Source: Salvia splendens
Taxonomy: Eukaryota; Streptophyta; Magnoliopsida; Lamiales; Lamiaceae
Direction of reading: 5' to 3'
Length of the DNA: 64,000 bases
NCBI RefSeq assembly: GCF_004379255.2
Contig: NC_056050.1
Coordinates: forward strand, 11,531,410 to 11,595,409
Position 1 is the stretch's first letter, and each line of letters opens with the position of its first letter. The notes below the pieces were generated by a model that was given only the letters and a program-made list of their open reading frames with translations, did no database searches and had not been told where the DNA came from. This document shows positions 33,873 through 45,069 of the stretch, piece after piece. Position numbers and translations under genes: made by a program.

Positions 33873-35035
33873 TTTGTTTTTAGATAAACACCCCAAGGGG
33901 TGAAGGGTTGAGGCGGACCCACACCTGTGCATTACCAGATACCAATGCAACACCCAACCCAACACCGAGTCGCCAAAGAGTGACGACTCGCCATGACAAT
34001 TAGATCACAACAAGGGCCTCCCTACCAACTAGAGTGGTCATCTATATACTCTTAAAACCCTATTACAATTTTATTGATGCAGCCTCTGCATCCCCAAAAC
34101 CTTAGTCCATCTCCTAATTAAGGCCCACAATAGGGATGCCTCCGCAAGGGACATACCCTCCTGGGTCAAGGTCCTCGATGAAGCCCTCTATCTCCCGGTT
34201 GGGGGCCCACATGGTACACTCATTGAGCTAATGCCCGACTCATTCATACCCGATTTATCAATCCCAAATGTCACCGTAGCAACATTCTCCTTCAAATGAC
34301 AATTATCGATGTGTGGAGCTTTGATGTACATGTCGGCCTCATGTACCTTGCCTTTCCCTTTTCTCGACACCAATTGGAAACCCTACTCCTCCACACTTGG
34401 TTGACACCTACTAGCCACTCATGGCTTCGACGGTTTCGCACCTGATGTACCCTCAATGTTCTTCGCTTGTTTGTTACAATCTTTAGCTTCTCCGAATGCC
34501 CAAAGGGTTGATGAAGTGCCGGACCAAGTGTCCGCCTTTGGGCACAACTCACGGCGGTTGATCTTGGGGGCATGGCTCGAGTAGTTCTCCTTGGTTGGTG
34601 CTCGACGATCCTTGCCTCCACCCCGATCCTTTCTTCCCGATGCATGACAATCATCTTTCACATGGCCAACATGTTTACAATTAGCACAAAACAAGGGGAT
34701 ACGGTCCCATACCACTTTGTACCATGAATCATTGCCTCGGATAGTGAGGATGATCTCTTCCGGTGGGGTGATAGAGATGTCAATCTCTATAAATATCCTA
34801 GCAAAGGAGAGCCGACTTTGATGAATTGTGGCATGATCAGCTTGTAGTGGCTTGCTAAGGAGCTTAACGATTGCCATTAGGGCCGATTCCTCAAATAGAT
34901 GAGCCGGGATTCCCATGATGTTACACCAAACGGAAACAATTGGCGACTCAAAGAACGTGTCAAAATCCGGCGTCCACTTGAACACCCTCATCGGATGGAT
35001 ATCAACATACCAATTCAGAGTCCCATTAGGGGAAG
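33873..35035 (-). mobile_element. ORF1-only LINE, minus strand, 5'-truncated
   Basis: A-rich end at 33872-33884, stem-loop 33889-33902, 3' UTR, ORF1 stop at 34114-34116 and ORF1 up to NWYVDIHPMRVFKW (about 34975-35020), then truncated at about 35035, where a plus-strand LINE tail begins. ORF1 holds the knuckle CANCKHVGHVKDDC and has stops in the region before SRKGKGK (near 34380-34420), so it is decayed. Confidence 0.8.
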
Positions 35036-35962
35036 TCGTTTAATGTAGTGTGGCAAGTCCAAATGTGCATCCGGAACAGCAAGATTAATGGGAAGGTTGA
35101 ACCAAAGCATTGGAAGGGTATGAAGCTCAAGATGAATATCCCGAGTCAACCGAAGACACGGGGAAGGAGACCGCTTGCTATGCAGGTCAAGTGGCATACC
35201 CCGGAGCGCCCATGGATCAAGCTCAATACGGATGGCGTGTACGTGAAGGCAACAGATAAAGCAGGAGGGGGAGGTGTGCTCCGTGACTTTTCCGGGAGAA
35301 TGTTGGCTGCCTTCACTGCTCCCCTTGATGCACATTCGGCCTTGGAAGCCGAGCTCATGGCCATGTACTTCGGGCTGACCTTGGCCAAAATATTCGGGCA
35401 GGCCATATGGGTTGAGTCCGATGCCGAACAAGCCACTAAGCTTATCAATGGGCCTTCATGGGGGCCAGCCCACACTCGCCGAATCATGGCACGATTAGCC
35501 ATCCTCAAGCAACAACAGATCGTCAGAACCACCTTCATCCACCGGGAAGGAAACAAGGCCGCGGACTTGCTAGCCAAAATGGGCCTGGAACAACCCTCCT
35601 ACCTTCGTCTGACTCCTCAATCTGCCCCAAGAATGCTAAAGGCCATTGTCCGTTTGGATGAGATGGGCATCCCCAACATCCGCATCAGAGATGAAGACCA
35701 AGAGTAGGGCTTGGCTAGCGAGAGGCCCCACCAACCCTGATCTTATCGGACGCTTGAGAGTACGCAGGGGTGGAGCCTTCCTCAGCATGTCCCCCACCTA
35801 TTCTCGTAGTGTGATTGCTCTAGTGTTTTTTGTATATTGTCTTGTGTACCTAGATACTGGTTGATAGGGCCTCTTGTAACTCCGATTGTAACTCTGTTTT
35901 TTGCAATATAGGGATGAGCGACCCACGAACCCTCTACCGTGATGGTGTTTAGATAAAAAAAA
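35036..35962 (+). mobile_element. 5'-truncated LINE: RNase H domain, 3' UTR and poly(A)
   Basis: Contains an intact 219-residue ORF2 C-terminus (35048-35707): VVWQVQMCIRN, then RNase H with LNTDGVYV, ALEAELMA, VESDAEQA and HREGNKAADLL, all four acidic positions present. After the stop come about 230 bases of 3' UTR, a weak stem-loop (35935-35947) and poly(A) at 35955-35962. The 3' flank (ttgaacaagtatatgcttgg) is minus-strand ORF1 of another LINE. No target-site duplication could be matched, because the left flank is another element. Confidence 0.85.
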
Positions 35963-36424
35963 TTGAACAAGTATATGCTTGGCGTTAATATATTTCCACG
36001 AAAATCCTCGACAAAATTTAATATTATCAAGAGCTTTTTGGATTTGAGGGGAGGACGGGATAGAATGCGAAAACTTACCCACAATTGCGTGCCCGAGGCT
36101 TGTTGCTAATTTTTGTATTTTGGCGCCGGAGAAATAGATAGACGGGATGCCATTGGAAGTGGAAGCAAATCCAATGTTCGGGATATTCTCGGGGACGAAG
36201 ACTTGTGGCCCGTCGGTATTTGGTATTCCACGGAGCAGGTCCGCCATGGTCTTTGGAGTGTGGTTATGTTTCGGGTTGGGTTCCCCACAACCGGCCTGTG
36301 TTTAGCCATTCATGTTCTTTTCCGGCATCCCTCCTGTTTTGGCCGAATAGTCTCGACTCGATTGGTCGAGGATGGCTTGGGTTTCTCCAGAGCATATCCC
36401 GTCTTGTGCGGGTCCGACGACTCC

Positions 36425-36560
36425 ATACCGGCCGCAGCGCACAGAGTCCCCGAGACGCCCTCCATTACCGAGATGCCCGAAGTACCCGACGTGCTCGACA
36501 CTCCCGAGACGGCCGAGACTTCCGCTGTGCCCGAGACGCCCTCCACTTGCATGGTCCTCG
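36425..36560 (-). repeat. Degenerate Ser/Gly/Val repeat inside ORF1
   Basis: The minus strand encodes reiterated VSG/TSG units (EGVSGTAEVSAVSGVSSTSG, then TSGISVMEGVSGT), built from a short tcggg-containing DNA motif. The ORF1 at 26406-28022 has no such stretch, so it is a local minisatellite-like expansion. Confidence 0.6.
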
Positions 36561-37557
36561 GCTCTAAGAATGGGGCGCGGTTGGTATCGGCCGAGCCCTC
36601 ACCCCGTCCCATTGAGACACGGGACGGCTGGCCACCATATTTTGGCTTCGGCCAAACTCCTTCGTGTCCGGGCTGCGGCTGACCAACTTCAAAAGAGTCC
36701 CGAAGTCTCTGAATTCTCCCCCTCTCAAGGGGTGGGAAGTCCTCGTAGGATGGAGCATGAGGTTCTAAAAGCATCGGCCGGAGAGGAGAGGGTTCAGCCG
36801 GCGAGTGCTCAACCTCCGTCGGATTGGGGGCGATAAGAGGTTGCGCCGCCATGTTGTCGAGCATTTCCGCCGTGTCCATGGAGGCAAGATGAAGGATGCC
36901 GTCCTTTTTTCCATCCATCTCGGTCCCCATGTGAATCACCAAGCTGATATGGGTTTATGTGACTTTCCAAAAGAAGGTTTGTTTCTTTTACCAAATTAGG
37001 GATGTTGACTATCACATCTCCCAAGGATCCCTTTGCAGCACATGTGACGCCTCCATTGGGTTGGTAAGGGACAAAGGAGCTTTTCAAAAGGGAATTTGTT
37101 CCTTTATCCATATTTGGCAAGTTGACAGCTCCAACCAGTATGGGGTGTTGTGCATCACGTGGGTTAGCATGGAGGGGTGGGGGTACGAACGAGGCTGGAT
37201 CACCACTTGCTCCAACGGTCGACTGGCCGTCGCCGAAAATTTGGTCGAGGGGTAGGATCTCGCCGGTAACGTCGCAATAATCTTTTTCAGCGTTGTCGCT
37301 CATGAAGTCGCCCGTGGACTTCGTGGGTGTCCCCTCCTTGTCTGGCGATAGGGAAGCCGGGAAAAGGGGTCCCTTACATTTCAATGTCTTGGAGGGAGAC
37401 CCTTCATTAGACCAAAGGAGAGTTTTTTCCGCAGTTGCTTATCCTCCGGAAGCGGTGAGGGCACGAACCTTTTCCGACCGGTTCCTTTGGAAGGGGGTGT
37501 CGGGGTGCTCTTTCTAGCCACAATCCGATTCTTCATGCCTTTCTTTTTTGTACCTTT

Positions 37558-37607
37558 GGAGGGGGGAGTGGGGAGCGGTGGGGGGGAGTGGGGAGCGGTG
37601 GGGGTTC
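37558..37607. repeat. Short G-rich tandem repeat
   Basis: Two adjacent copies of ggggggagtggggagcggtg, about 20 bp, in the 5' UTR of the LINE at 35963-37857. Confidence 0.85.
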
Positions 37608-37857
37608 CGGCATGGCCGTCCTAGTGATGAGCTCGTAAGGCCGGTTATGAGAGGTTTCGGGAGAGGAAAGCGCTCGGTTCCGGTCAAGGGAGATCAAGGT
37701 TTGTGGTGGCGAGTTTGGAGAGGGTGTTGGTGAAGGCTTCACACAGTGGTTGTGAGACGTCGGAAGGGTGGGAAGAGGGTGGTTCAAGGTCCGGCGGAGC
37801 AGCAAAGGAGTGTTGATTGGGTGGGGGAATCTAGAGAGAAGGGAGAGCTTCTCTCTC

Positions 37858-39284
37858 TAAGACCTTGGTACGCTCATGTTGAGCAAAACTCCCTTCCAGT
37901 GTTTCTGCTTGATAGTTCCACTTGCCATATTGTTCCAGACCACGTTTAACGGCCTGAATTGTGTCATTTGGTGTTGGCTCTTGTTCCTTTCTGCCCAAAT
38001 GAACCACAAGATGAGGTATGGCATGGCATGGTTGAGATGCTTTTTGCTTGGTTGTTGTAATCTCCGCTCCCATACCCCGAGTCTTTCTGGAATCGTATCG
38101 TTGATCCGGATTGAGGGGAAGGATCCTTCGAACCATACATTAAATTCTCTCCATACGTTGATTGCCCCCGACCCTTGGATGAACAACTGCTGAAGTGACT
38201 CGATGCCTGGCCTATGCGGGTAACATTGACACTTTGATGCCAGCTCCATTTTTCGCCATTGGAGTTTTGTATTGATGGGGATTTGGTTTGAGAGCAGCCT
38301 CCATATGAAAATGGAGATTGAGGTGGTAAGGCCAGCTTTCCAAATGTCATCTAATCCCCGGGCGATGGGGCGATGTGTTCGGATGGTCTCCCACGTCGTG
38401 GCGAGTGAGAAGTCCCTGAGGCGGGGGAGAGGTTCCATCACGGGATGTCCGGTCTCCCGGCTACAATTGTTGTGTCGAAGATTTGTTGAACAGCCCACTC
38501 TAAAAGGATAGCCTGAGCATGGAGCAGCCGGAGCTTGGGCTCATCCCAGGTCCCTTCCCGGATGAAGTCCTCGACCAAGGCTTTCGGGCATCCCCTTTCA
38601 TCAAGTGAGAGTTCCATTAAGGTAGACTTGCCGAGCCATATATCATCCCAAAAACAGATTTAGCCTTGTCCCACCACCCATCGAATGTGAGGCTGGGCTT
38701 GGGCCCGGACTTTGATAAGCCTTTTCCAAGTTGTGCTATGCTTCCCCGATGATCTAGCCGAGAGCGATGAATTGTTGTTGCAGTACTTGGTCATCATGTA
38801 TTTCGCCCATAGAGAGTTCTGCTACCGAAAACGCCACCAAAGTTTGATACCAAAGGCACGTAGGACTTCTTTGGACTTGCGGACGCCAAGTCCTCCCTCG
38901 GCGGTAGGGAGACAAATCTGGTCCCATCCGATCCAATGGGTCTTTTTCCTATCATTTGATTAACCCCTAAAGAATCTAGCCAGTTGCTGGTCCAATTGCT
39001 TGAGGGCACCGGCTGTTGGTTCAATGGCTTGGAAAATATGGATCGGCACCGCTTCAAGTGTGCTTTTGATGAGCGGAAGTCTCCCCCCCAAAGGAAAGGT
39101 GCCAGTGGGCACACCCGGAGATCCTTGCGGAGATTTTCACCCGAATAAACATAAACATGTCAGTTCGCTTAACGCCCTGATAAATGGGAACTCCCAGATA
39201 AAGGAACCGGAATGTACCTCGTTGGAAGTCCCCCCTCCATTTGGATCAAAGTGGCCCATTCTTCGTGGCTTTCTTTTCTGTTTC
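37858..39284 (-). pseudogene. LINE ORF2 fragment: RT thumb, zf-RVT and start of RNase H linker
   Basis: Minus-strand ORF2 remnant. Recognisable are VKIS-like and GVPIYQGVKR-like RT-end segments (39120-39230), WWRF..SLWAKYM-type linker (38760-38840), ETIRTHRPIARGLDDIWKAGL, a zf-RVT segment (WRLLSNQIPINTKLQWRK), LILWFIWAERNKS and KQKHWKGVLL (37857-38498, one open frame of 213 residues). Its downstream RNase H is displaced by the LINE inserted at 37857; its upstream part is cut by the poly(A) of the LINE at 39285. Confidence 0.82.
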
Positions 39285-42200
39285 TTTTTTTTTAATTAAA
39301 CACCTTCACGGTGGAGGGTTCGTGGGTCCCTCATCCCTATATTTCAAACCAAAAGTGGGGTTACAATCGAAGATTACAAGAGGTCCAATCATTCTACGTC
39401 TAGGTGATCAAAAATAATGTACAAACAACACTAGAGCTATTACACTACAAGAGTATAAAGGGGACAAGCCGGTAGAGGGCTCGACACCTGCATACTCTAT
39501 AGCATCCTCTAATCCATGATTGTAGCGACCGTCCACGGTCCATGCACTACTCGTGATCTTCAGTTCTTACTCAGATATTGGGGGTTCCCATCTCATCCAA
39601 CCGGATGATGGCTTTGAGTAATCTGGGAGCAGTCTGCATTGCCATGTGGGTGTAGTCGTGTTGTTCTAGGCCCATCTTAGAGAGCAAATCCGCCGCTCGA
39701 TTCCCTTCCCAGGGGATGGAGGTGGCCCTAATGGTAAGTTGTCGTTTGAGGATGATAAAGCGGGCCATGACTCGGCGAATGTGCGCAAGTCCCCAGGTCG
39801 GCCCATTAAGGAGGTTGATGGCTTGCTCCGCATCCGACTCGATAAAAATAGGTTTCCCAAAGTCCTTGGCAAGGGTCAGTCCGAGAAACATAGCCATGAG
39901 CTCGGCCTCCAGAGCTGAGTGGGCGGCCAAGGGGGTGGCGAAGGCTGTTAGCAATTTCCTGGAATGGTCCCGAAGGACGCCTCCCCCTCATGCCTTGCCT
40001 GTTGTCACCGAGAATGCTCCATCTGTGTTGATCTTGACCCAGGGCCGGTCCGGCGGGTGCCATTTGACTTACATAGCTACCGTCCTCGGGGTCCTTGCCT
40101 CGGGATGGCTCGGGACACTCATCTTGAGTTTAACTCCTTTCTAATGTTTGGGCTTAATATTCCCATTAACCATGCCGTTCCGAATGTGCAATTGAACCTG
40201 CCGGACCACGTGATAAGGTTTGAAAGTTACCTGTTCATGGCGGCTTCTATTTCGCTCCGCCAAAATGAACCAGAGGATGAGGTACGGCATGGCTCGGCAC
40301 AGGTGTTTCTTATCCGGTTGGTGGATTCGCTGCGACCACACTACTAGCCTCTCTGGTATAGTATCATTAATACGGAGGGTTGGGGAGGAACCCTCAAACC
40401 AGCCATCGAACTCCCTCCAAATACTGGATGCTCCACGGCCTTGAATTAACAGGTGTTGGAGAGATTCGACATTAGGTTCGACAAAACCTCCAATTGAAAA
40501 TAGCAATAGAGTTGGTGAGGCCAGCCTTCCAAACATCATCAAGGCCCGAGATGATCGGTCTTTGAGAGCGAATAGTATCCCAAGTCTTGGCAAGCAAGAA
40601 GTCGCCTAGCCGAGAAAGATTCCATCATGGCGTGTCCGGCTCCCCCAGGAGGATTGGGGTATCGAGAATTTGTGTGATTACCTGAGACGGGAGCCCGGCT
40701 TGGTCGTGGAGCATTTGGAGTTTGGCCTCGTTCCAAGCCCCTTCCCGAATATAATTCGATACCGGGGTAAGTGAGGCACCTCTATCATCAATGCAATAAT
40801 CCCTAAAGGAAACATCCCCTAGCCCGAAGTCATCCCAAAAGTAGATCTCACTGTTTCCCACCACCCATCTAACGTGTGGATGTGCTTGGGCTCGCACTTT
40901 TAAGAGCCTCTTCCACTTTGGGTTGTGCCTACCCGAGGGTTTAGCCGCAATGGGGGAGACATTAGTACAGTATTTGGCCTTCATGTACTTAGCCCAGAGG
41001 GAGCTTTGTTCACGAATTCGCCACCATAGTTTAACATTAAAGGCTCGGAGCACCTCCGTGGATTTGCGGATGCCGAGTCCCCCTTTCTCGGTCGGTAGGC
41101 AAATTTGGTCCAAGCCGATCCAGTGTGTTCTTTTCTTCTCATTCGTAGCACCCCAGAAGAAACGGGCCAGTTGTTGATCAAGTTGTTTGAGGGCACCAGC
41201 TGTTGGTTCAATGGCTTGGAAGATGTGGAGCGGGACCGCCTCTGGAGTACTTTTAATGAGGGTGAGCCTACCTCCAAACGAGAGATGGAGATGTGCCCAT
41301 CCTGAAATCCTAGCGGCAATCTTTTTCCGAAGAAACATAAACATATCTGTACGCTTGATACCTCGCGAAAAGCGTCTTTCGTTTTGGATTAGATTAACAC
41401 ACCCTTCATGTCTATCAGCAATGTAGAAATTGCTCTTAGCGAGGTTGATTTGTTGCCCTGAAATCCCCGCATACTCATCAAGGCAAGCTCTGAGCCTACG
41501 AATGGTCGATGTGGCCGCTTGGGTAAATATTATGATATTGTCAGCATAGGCCAGGTGGCTAATCTCCATGCAGTGTCGGGTGGCCTTATATGTCATTTCT
41601 TTTTGTCCCAGGGTGAGCTTATCAAGTGACCTTGATAGGTAGTCCGCAGCAATCACAAACAGGGCCGGGGAAATGGGGTCCTCTTGCCTTAATCCCCTCG
41701 TCGACTTGAAGAAACCCTAGGGAGCCCCATTAATGAGGACCAAAAACCAGCAGGATCCCACGCATCTTTCCCCCATAGCGAGCCAAGGCTCCGAGAAGCC
41801 CATGCGCCGTAGGACCTTTAGAAGGAAAGGCCATTGAACACGGTCGTAGGCCTTAGCCATGTCAATCTTGACCGCCACATTCGGGGCTGGGGATCCTCGC
41901 GAGAGTTCATGAAACATTTCATGCGCAAGTAAGACATTGTCATTAAGAAGCCTACCCTTCACAAACCCGCTCTGGTTCGGGGCAATGACCAGTGGGAGGA
42001 TCGGTGTGAGCCTCTTAGTGAGAACCTTTGTGATGATTTTATTGAAGACATTGCAGAGGCTAATGGGTCGGTAATCTCCCCAGGTGACCGGCGATGGTTT
42101 CTTGGGAATGAGAACAATACTTGTTGCCGTAACACTTCGGGGGAGATAGGCTCCTTGGAAGAACTGTCGGATGGCTGCGACCACGTCCGGTCCCACAATG

Positions 42201-42499
42201 CCCCAGCATGCTTGGAAGAAAGTGGCGAAGAAGCCATAGGGCCCTGGTGCACTGTCCCCTGAGATATAAAAAACCGCTCTTTTGATTTCATCCGCGTCCG
42301 GCGGAGTGGATAGCTCTGCCATTTCTCTGAAGGTGGGAGTTGTTGAATCAAGTTAAGGTCCGGCTCCGAGAGAGCGACAGGGTCGGGCGCAAGGAGGTTT
42401 TTAAAGAACTCCACCGCCGATTGTTTAATCTCCTCTGCATCCGTAAGTTCGTGGCCATTCACATTAATTTTGTGGATGTGCATCCGTATCCTCTTCTGC
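39285..42499 (-). mobile_element. Autonomous-type LINE, 5'-truncated or interrupted
   Basis: Poly(A) T-run 39285-39293, stem-loop 39301-39313, 3' UTR to about 39560, then ORF2 in reverse order from RNase H to the segment just upstream of RT. It stops at 42499, exactly where the next minus-strand LINE begins with its own poly(A), so it may continue beyond that insertion. Confidence 0.85.
39571..42483 (-). pseudogene. LINE ORF2: RT, zf-RVT and RNase H, decayed
   Basis: RNase H segment 39571-40080 (ALEAELMAMFLGLTLAKDFG, IESDAEQAINLL). Linker 40141-40593 with LILWFILAERNRSRHEQ. RT/thumb 40625-41656 with GVKR-like, ISHLAYADNIIIF, LNLAKSNFYIADRHEG and the WWRIREQSSLWAKYMK linker. RT fingers/palm 41717-42322 with SAPGPYGFFATFF, RPISLCNVFNKI, NQSGFVKGRLLNDN, VKIDMAKAYDR. 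The catalytic YADD is YADN, the GPDG motif is GPYG, and stops and frame changes occur near 40070, 40490, 41700 and 42330. It is inactive. Confidence 0.87.
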
Positions 42500-43661
42500 T
42501 TTTTTTTTAATCAAACACCTTCACGGTGGAGGGTTCATGGGTCCCTCATCCCTATATTGCATACCAAAAAGAGTTACAATCAAAATTACAAAGGACCCGC
42601 ACGATCTATGTCTAGGTTATCAAAAAGGATGTACAAAAACACTAGAGCTATTACTCCCCAAGAGTAGGAAGGTGACATGCCGGTAGAGGGCTCGACACCT
42701 ACGTACTCTTTGGCGTCCATTAGGCCGGGATCGGAGGAGCCTTCATTAGATCAAAACCTACTCATTATCTGCATTTCTAACTCGGATGTTGGGGATTCGC
42801 ATCCCTTCCAAGCGGACAATGGCTCTGAGCAATCTTGGTGCGGTGTGTGTTTTCATGCGGGTGTAGTTGGCTTGCTCAAGGCCCATTTTGGCAAGCATAT
42901 CCGCGGCACGGTTTCCTTCCCGGTGAATGAAGGTGGCCCTGATGTTGAGTTGACGCTTGAGGGTGACCAGGCGTGCCATGGCTTGGAAAGCGTGCGCGGG
43001 ACCCCATGAGTTTCCGATGAGTAACTTGATGGCTTGTTCGGCGTCTGACTCAATCCAGATAGAGAGGCGGAATTCCATAGCCAATTGCAAACCGTGATAC
43101 AGGGACATGAACTCGGCCTCCAAGGCCGAGTGAGCGGCGAGGGGGGTGGTAAAAGCCCCGAGCATCTTGCCAGAGTGGTCCCGAACGACCCCTCCCCCTC
43201 CGACCTTATCCGGTTCCATCATGTATGCCCCATCTGTGTTAATCTTGATCCAAGGCGGTTCCGGAGGGTGCCACTTGATTTGCATGGTGAGCGATCTTGG
43301 AGTTCGCGGCACGGATTGATTCTGTATGCTCATCTTCAGATTCGCGCCTTTCCAGTGCTTGGCCTTAATATTTCCGTTGGCCATGCCATTCTGGATGTAC
43401 ATTTGAACCTGCCAAACCATATTGAAAGGTTTGAAATTTACCTGCTCATGCCGGCTTCTATTTTGCTCTACCCAAATGACCTAGAAAATGAGGTACGACA
43501 TGGCTCGGAAAATATGTTTCCTACCCCGTTGCTGGATTCTGTGTGACCATACTTCAAGTCTCTCAGGGATTGTATCATTGATTCGAAGGGGGGGAAGAGC
43601 CCTCGAATCAGCCATCAAACTCCCTCCAAATACTAGTTGCACCAAGTCCCTGGATGAAGAG
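42500..43661 (-). pseudogene. LINE 3' part: poly(A), 3' UTR, RNase H
   Basis: T-run 42500-42508, stem-loop 42516-42528, 3' UTR, then an open 220-residue RNase H-containing frame at 42758-43420 (INTDGAYMM, ALEAEFMSLYHGL, IESDAEQAIKLL, HREGNRAADML). It continues through a stop into LRINDTIPERLEVW (43480-43590). The same LINE resumes at 47827 after the inserted plus-strand element, as shown by the shared target-site duplication. Confidence 0.88.
43644..43661. repeat. Target-site duplication, left copy, of LINE 43662-47826
   Basis: aagtccctggatgaagag, repeated at 47827-47844. It is zf-RVT-region ORF2 sequence of the host LINE. The first two A residues of the right copy are ambiguous with poly(A), so the certain length is 16 bp. 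Confidence 0.92.
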
Positions 43662-43670
43662 GGGAAGTAG

Positions 43671-43694
43671 AGAGAGAAGCTCTCCCTTCTCTCT
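43671..43694 (+). other. 5'-terminal hairpin of ORF1-only LINE
   Basis: Nine-base arms AGAGAGAAG / CTTCTCTCT around a six-base loop. The same sequence occurs on the minus strand at 37833-37856 in the leader of an autonomous-type LINE, and part of it at 33011-33025. Being at the start of elements of both types, it may belong to their promoter or leader; no function is shown. Confidence 0.5.
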
Positions 43695-43759
43695 AGAATT
43701 CGTCCACTCTCCCTCCCTCCCTTTTGAGGGAGGTGAAACGTGATTGTTGCATCCGACAC

Positions 43760-45069
43760 ATGGTGAAGTCCGGTGGAGAGCTGCCGGAGGGAGAGGCTGC
43801 GGCCTTGATACACGCGATGCAGCCCCTTTCCTTGCCGGAGTAAGAAGTTTCTTCGCTTGCACGGCCTAAGACCAAAAGGGTTGGCACACCCCACCCGGAG
43901 AAAGCTCGACAAGCCCTCAAACGAGCCGGTCTTGAATCTGGTTCGGAGGTTAGTCGGGCTAAGAAGAAGATGGCGTTTGAAATGGTTGATGGACTCGTCG
44001 GCAAGCCCCATGGTGAAGGGAGGAGGTCCCTGGAGGTTGAGCAAGCCCTTGTTGGGGAGATGTTGAACGTACTAGCTCAAATGGCTAAAGAAGGGAGCAC
44101 GCCAACGTGTGAAATGGAGGAACCCGATTGTGAGGAGGTCGCCGGAATTTCACCGGCGCCGGCCAGTGGGGACCTTGATGTTCCACACAAGGAGAAGGTG
44201 CTGGTCAACGTTCAACATGTGGATGGTACAAGAGGTCATGTGAACCCTTGTCTTGGTGTGGGGGTGACATGTGAGGAAGTGGATGCATGTGACCTACAAA
44301 TGGAGGAAAGGCCAAATTCTACTTTGCATGGGGAAGTAAGTGTTGGCCCTTTTTTGGTAAGTGACAATTTGAATTCAAATTCAACCCCATGTGACACACA
44401 CCCCTCCCTCCCACCTCTAGTCAATGGTGAACGCAAAGGGGGTCGGCCTCCCGATGCACTATCGCCGGAATCCTCGCCGAAAAAGCTGGTTCCGCCGGCC
44501 GGAGCGTGGAAGGAGGTGAAAGAATCCCTATCTCGCGTGGGGATGGGATCCCTGGAAGGAGCACCAGCCACGCAAAAATTCCAAAAAGCCGAGCCAATCT
44601 CGTTGGATGCCACCAAGATCAAAGCCTTGGGGATAGCCGGCTGTTTTGAAGGTACACCATCCCTCTCCTTTTCCGACTTAGAAACGGACTACCTCTTGGA
44701 GAAGCTAGGGCTAGCTGTCGTTGGAAAATTCTCCCATTCGCTCCCATCTACTTACCAAATACAAAAAAGTCTAGGAGGATTGGGGTTTGTTGGTTCATTT
44801 ACTTGGAAATACTTGAATGCCAAGCATATTTTAATCCAATTCCATGAGATGGCCGACTATGCTAAGGTGTTAAATGGTCCTAATGGGAGCCCAAATTGGT
44901 ATGTTGATGTTCACCCGATGAGGGTTTTCAAATGGGTGTCGGACTTCGATACATTCTTTGAGTCGCCGATTGTTGCTGTTTGGTGCAACATCATGGGCAT
45001 CCCGGCGCATCTCTATGAGGAATCGGCCATTATGGCAATCGGTAATCTCTTAGGCAAGCCACTACAAGC
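43760..45069 (+). pseudogene. LINE ORF1, N-terminal part, split by the WEB retrocopy
   Basis: The ATG at 43760 opens MVKSGGELPEGEAA; a TAA near 43841 follows LSLPE. From 43970 the frame is open for over 360 residues: MAFEMVDGLVGKPHGEG, a long acidic linker, KLVPPAGAWKEV, and the DUF4283-type domain (LETDYLLEKLGLAVVGKFSH, MRVFKWVSDFDTF, AIGNLLGKPLQ). Homology stops exactly at the target-site duplication ending at 45069. It resumes at 46853. Confidence 0.85.
45053..45069. repeat. Target-site duplication, left copy, of WEB retrocopy
   Basis: ggcaagccactacaagc, repeated at 46836-46852. In all other ORF1 copies this string occurs once and is followed by cgatcat, which here follows only the right copy. 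Confidence 0.95.

Larger units (their letters stand above)
35963..37857 (-). mobile_element. 5' half of an autonomous-type LINE (5' UTR and ORF1 N-part)
   Basis: The minus strand starts at about 37857 with a leader holding the hairpin AGAGAGAAG-ctctcc-CTTCTCTCT (37833-37856), followed by a C-rich 5' UTR and ORF1 N-terminal sequence: GEILPLDQIFGDGQS (near 37230-37260), MLDNMAAQPLI, YEDFPPLERG, and the DUF4283-type start (FASTSNGIPSIYFSG, AIVGKFSHSIPSS, 36000-36180). The frames are 36809-37384, 36310-36942 and 35798-36247, so two shifts are needed. It is cut at 35963 by the plus-strand LINE tail. It sits inside another minus-strand LINE ORF2 (37858-39284). Confidence 0.75.

Noticed and set aside
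33873..35962. Twin-priming inversion of a single LINE
   Set aside because: The orientation is wrong: the plus ORF1 lies beyond the poly(A) side of the minus tail, and the plus segment at 35036 has its own poly(A); separate elements are simpler.
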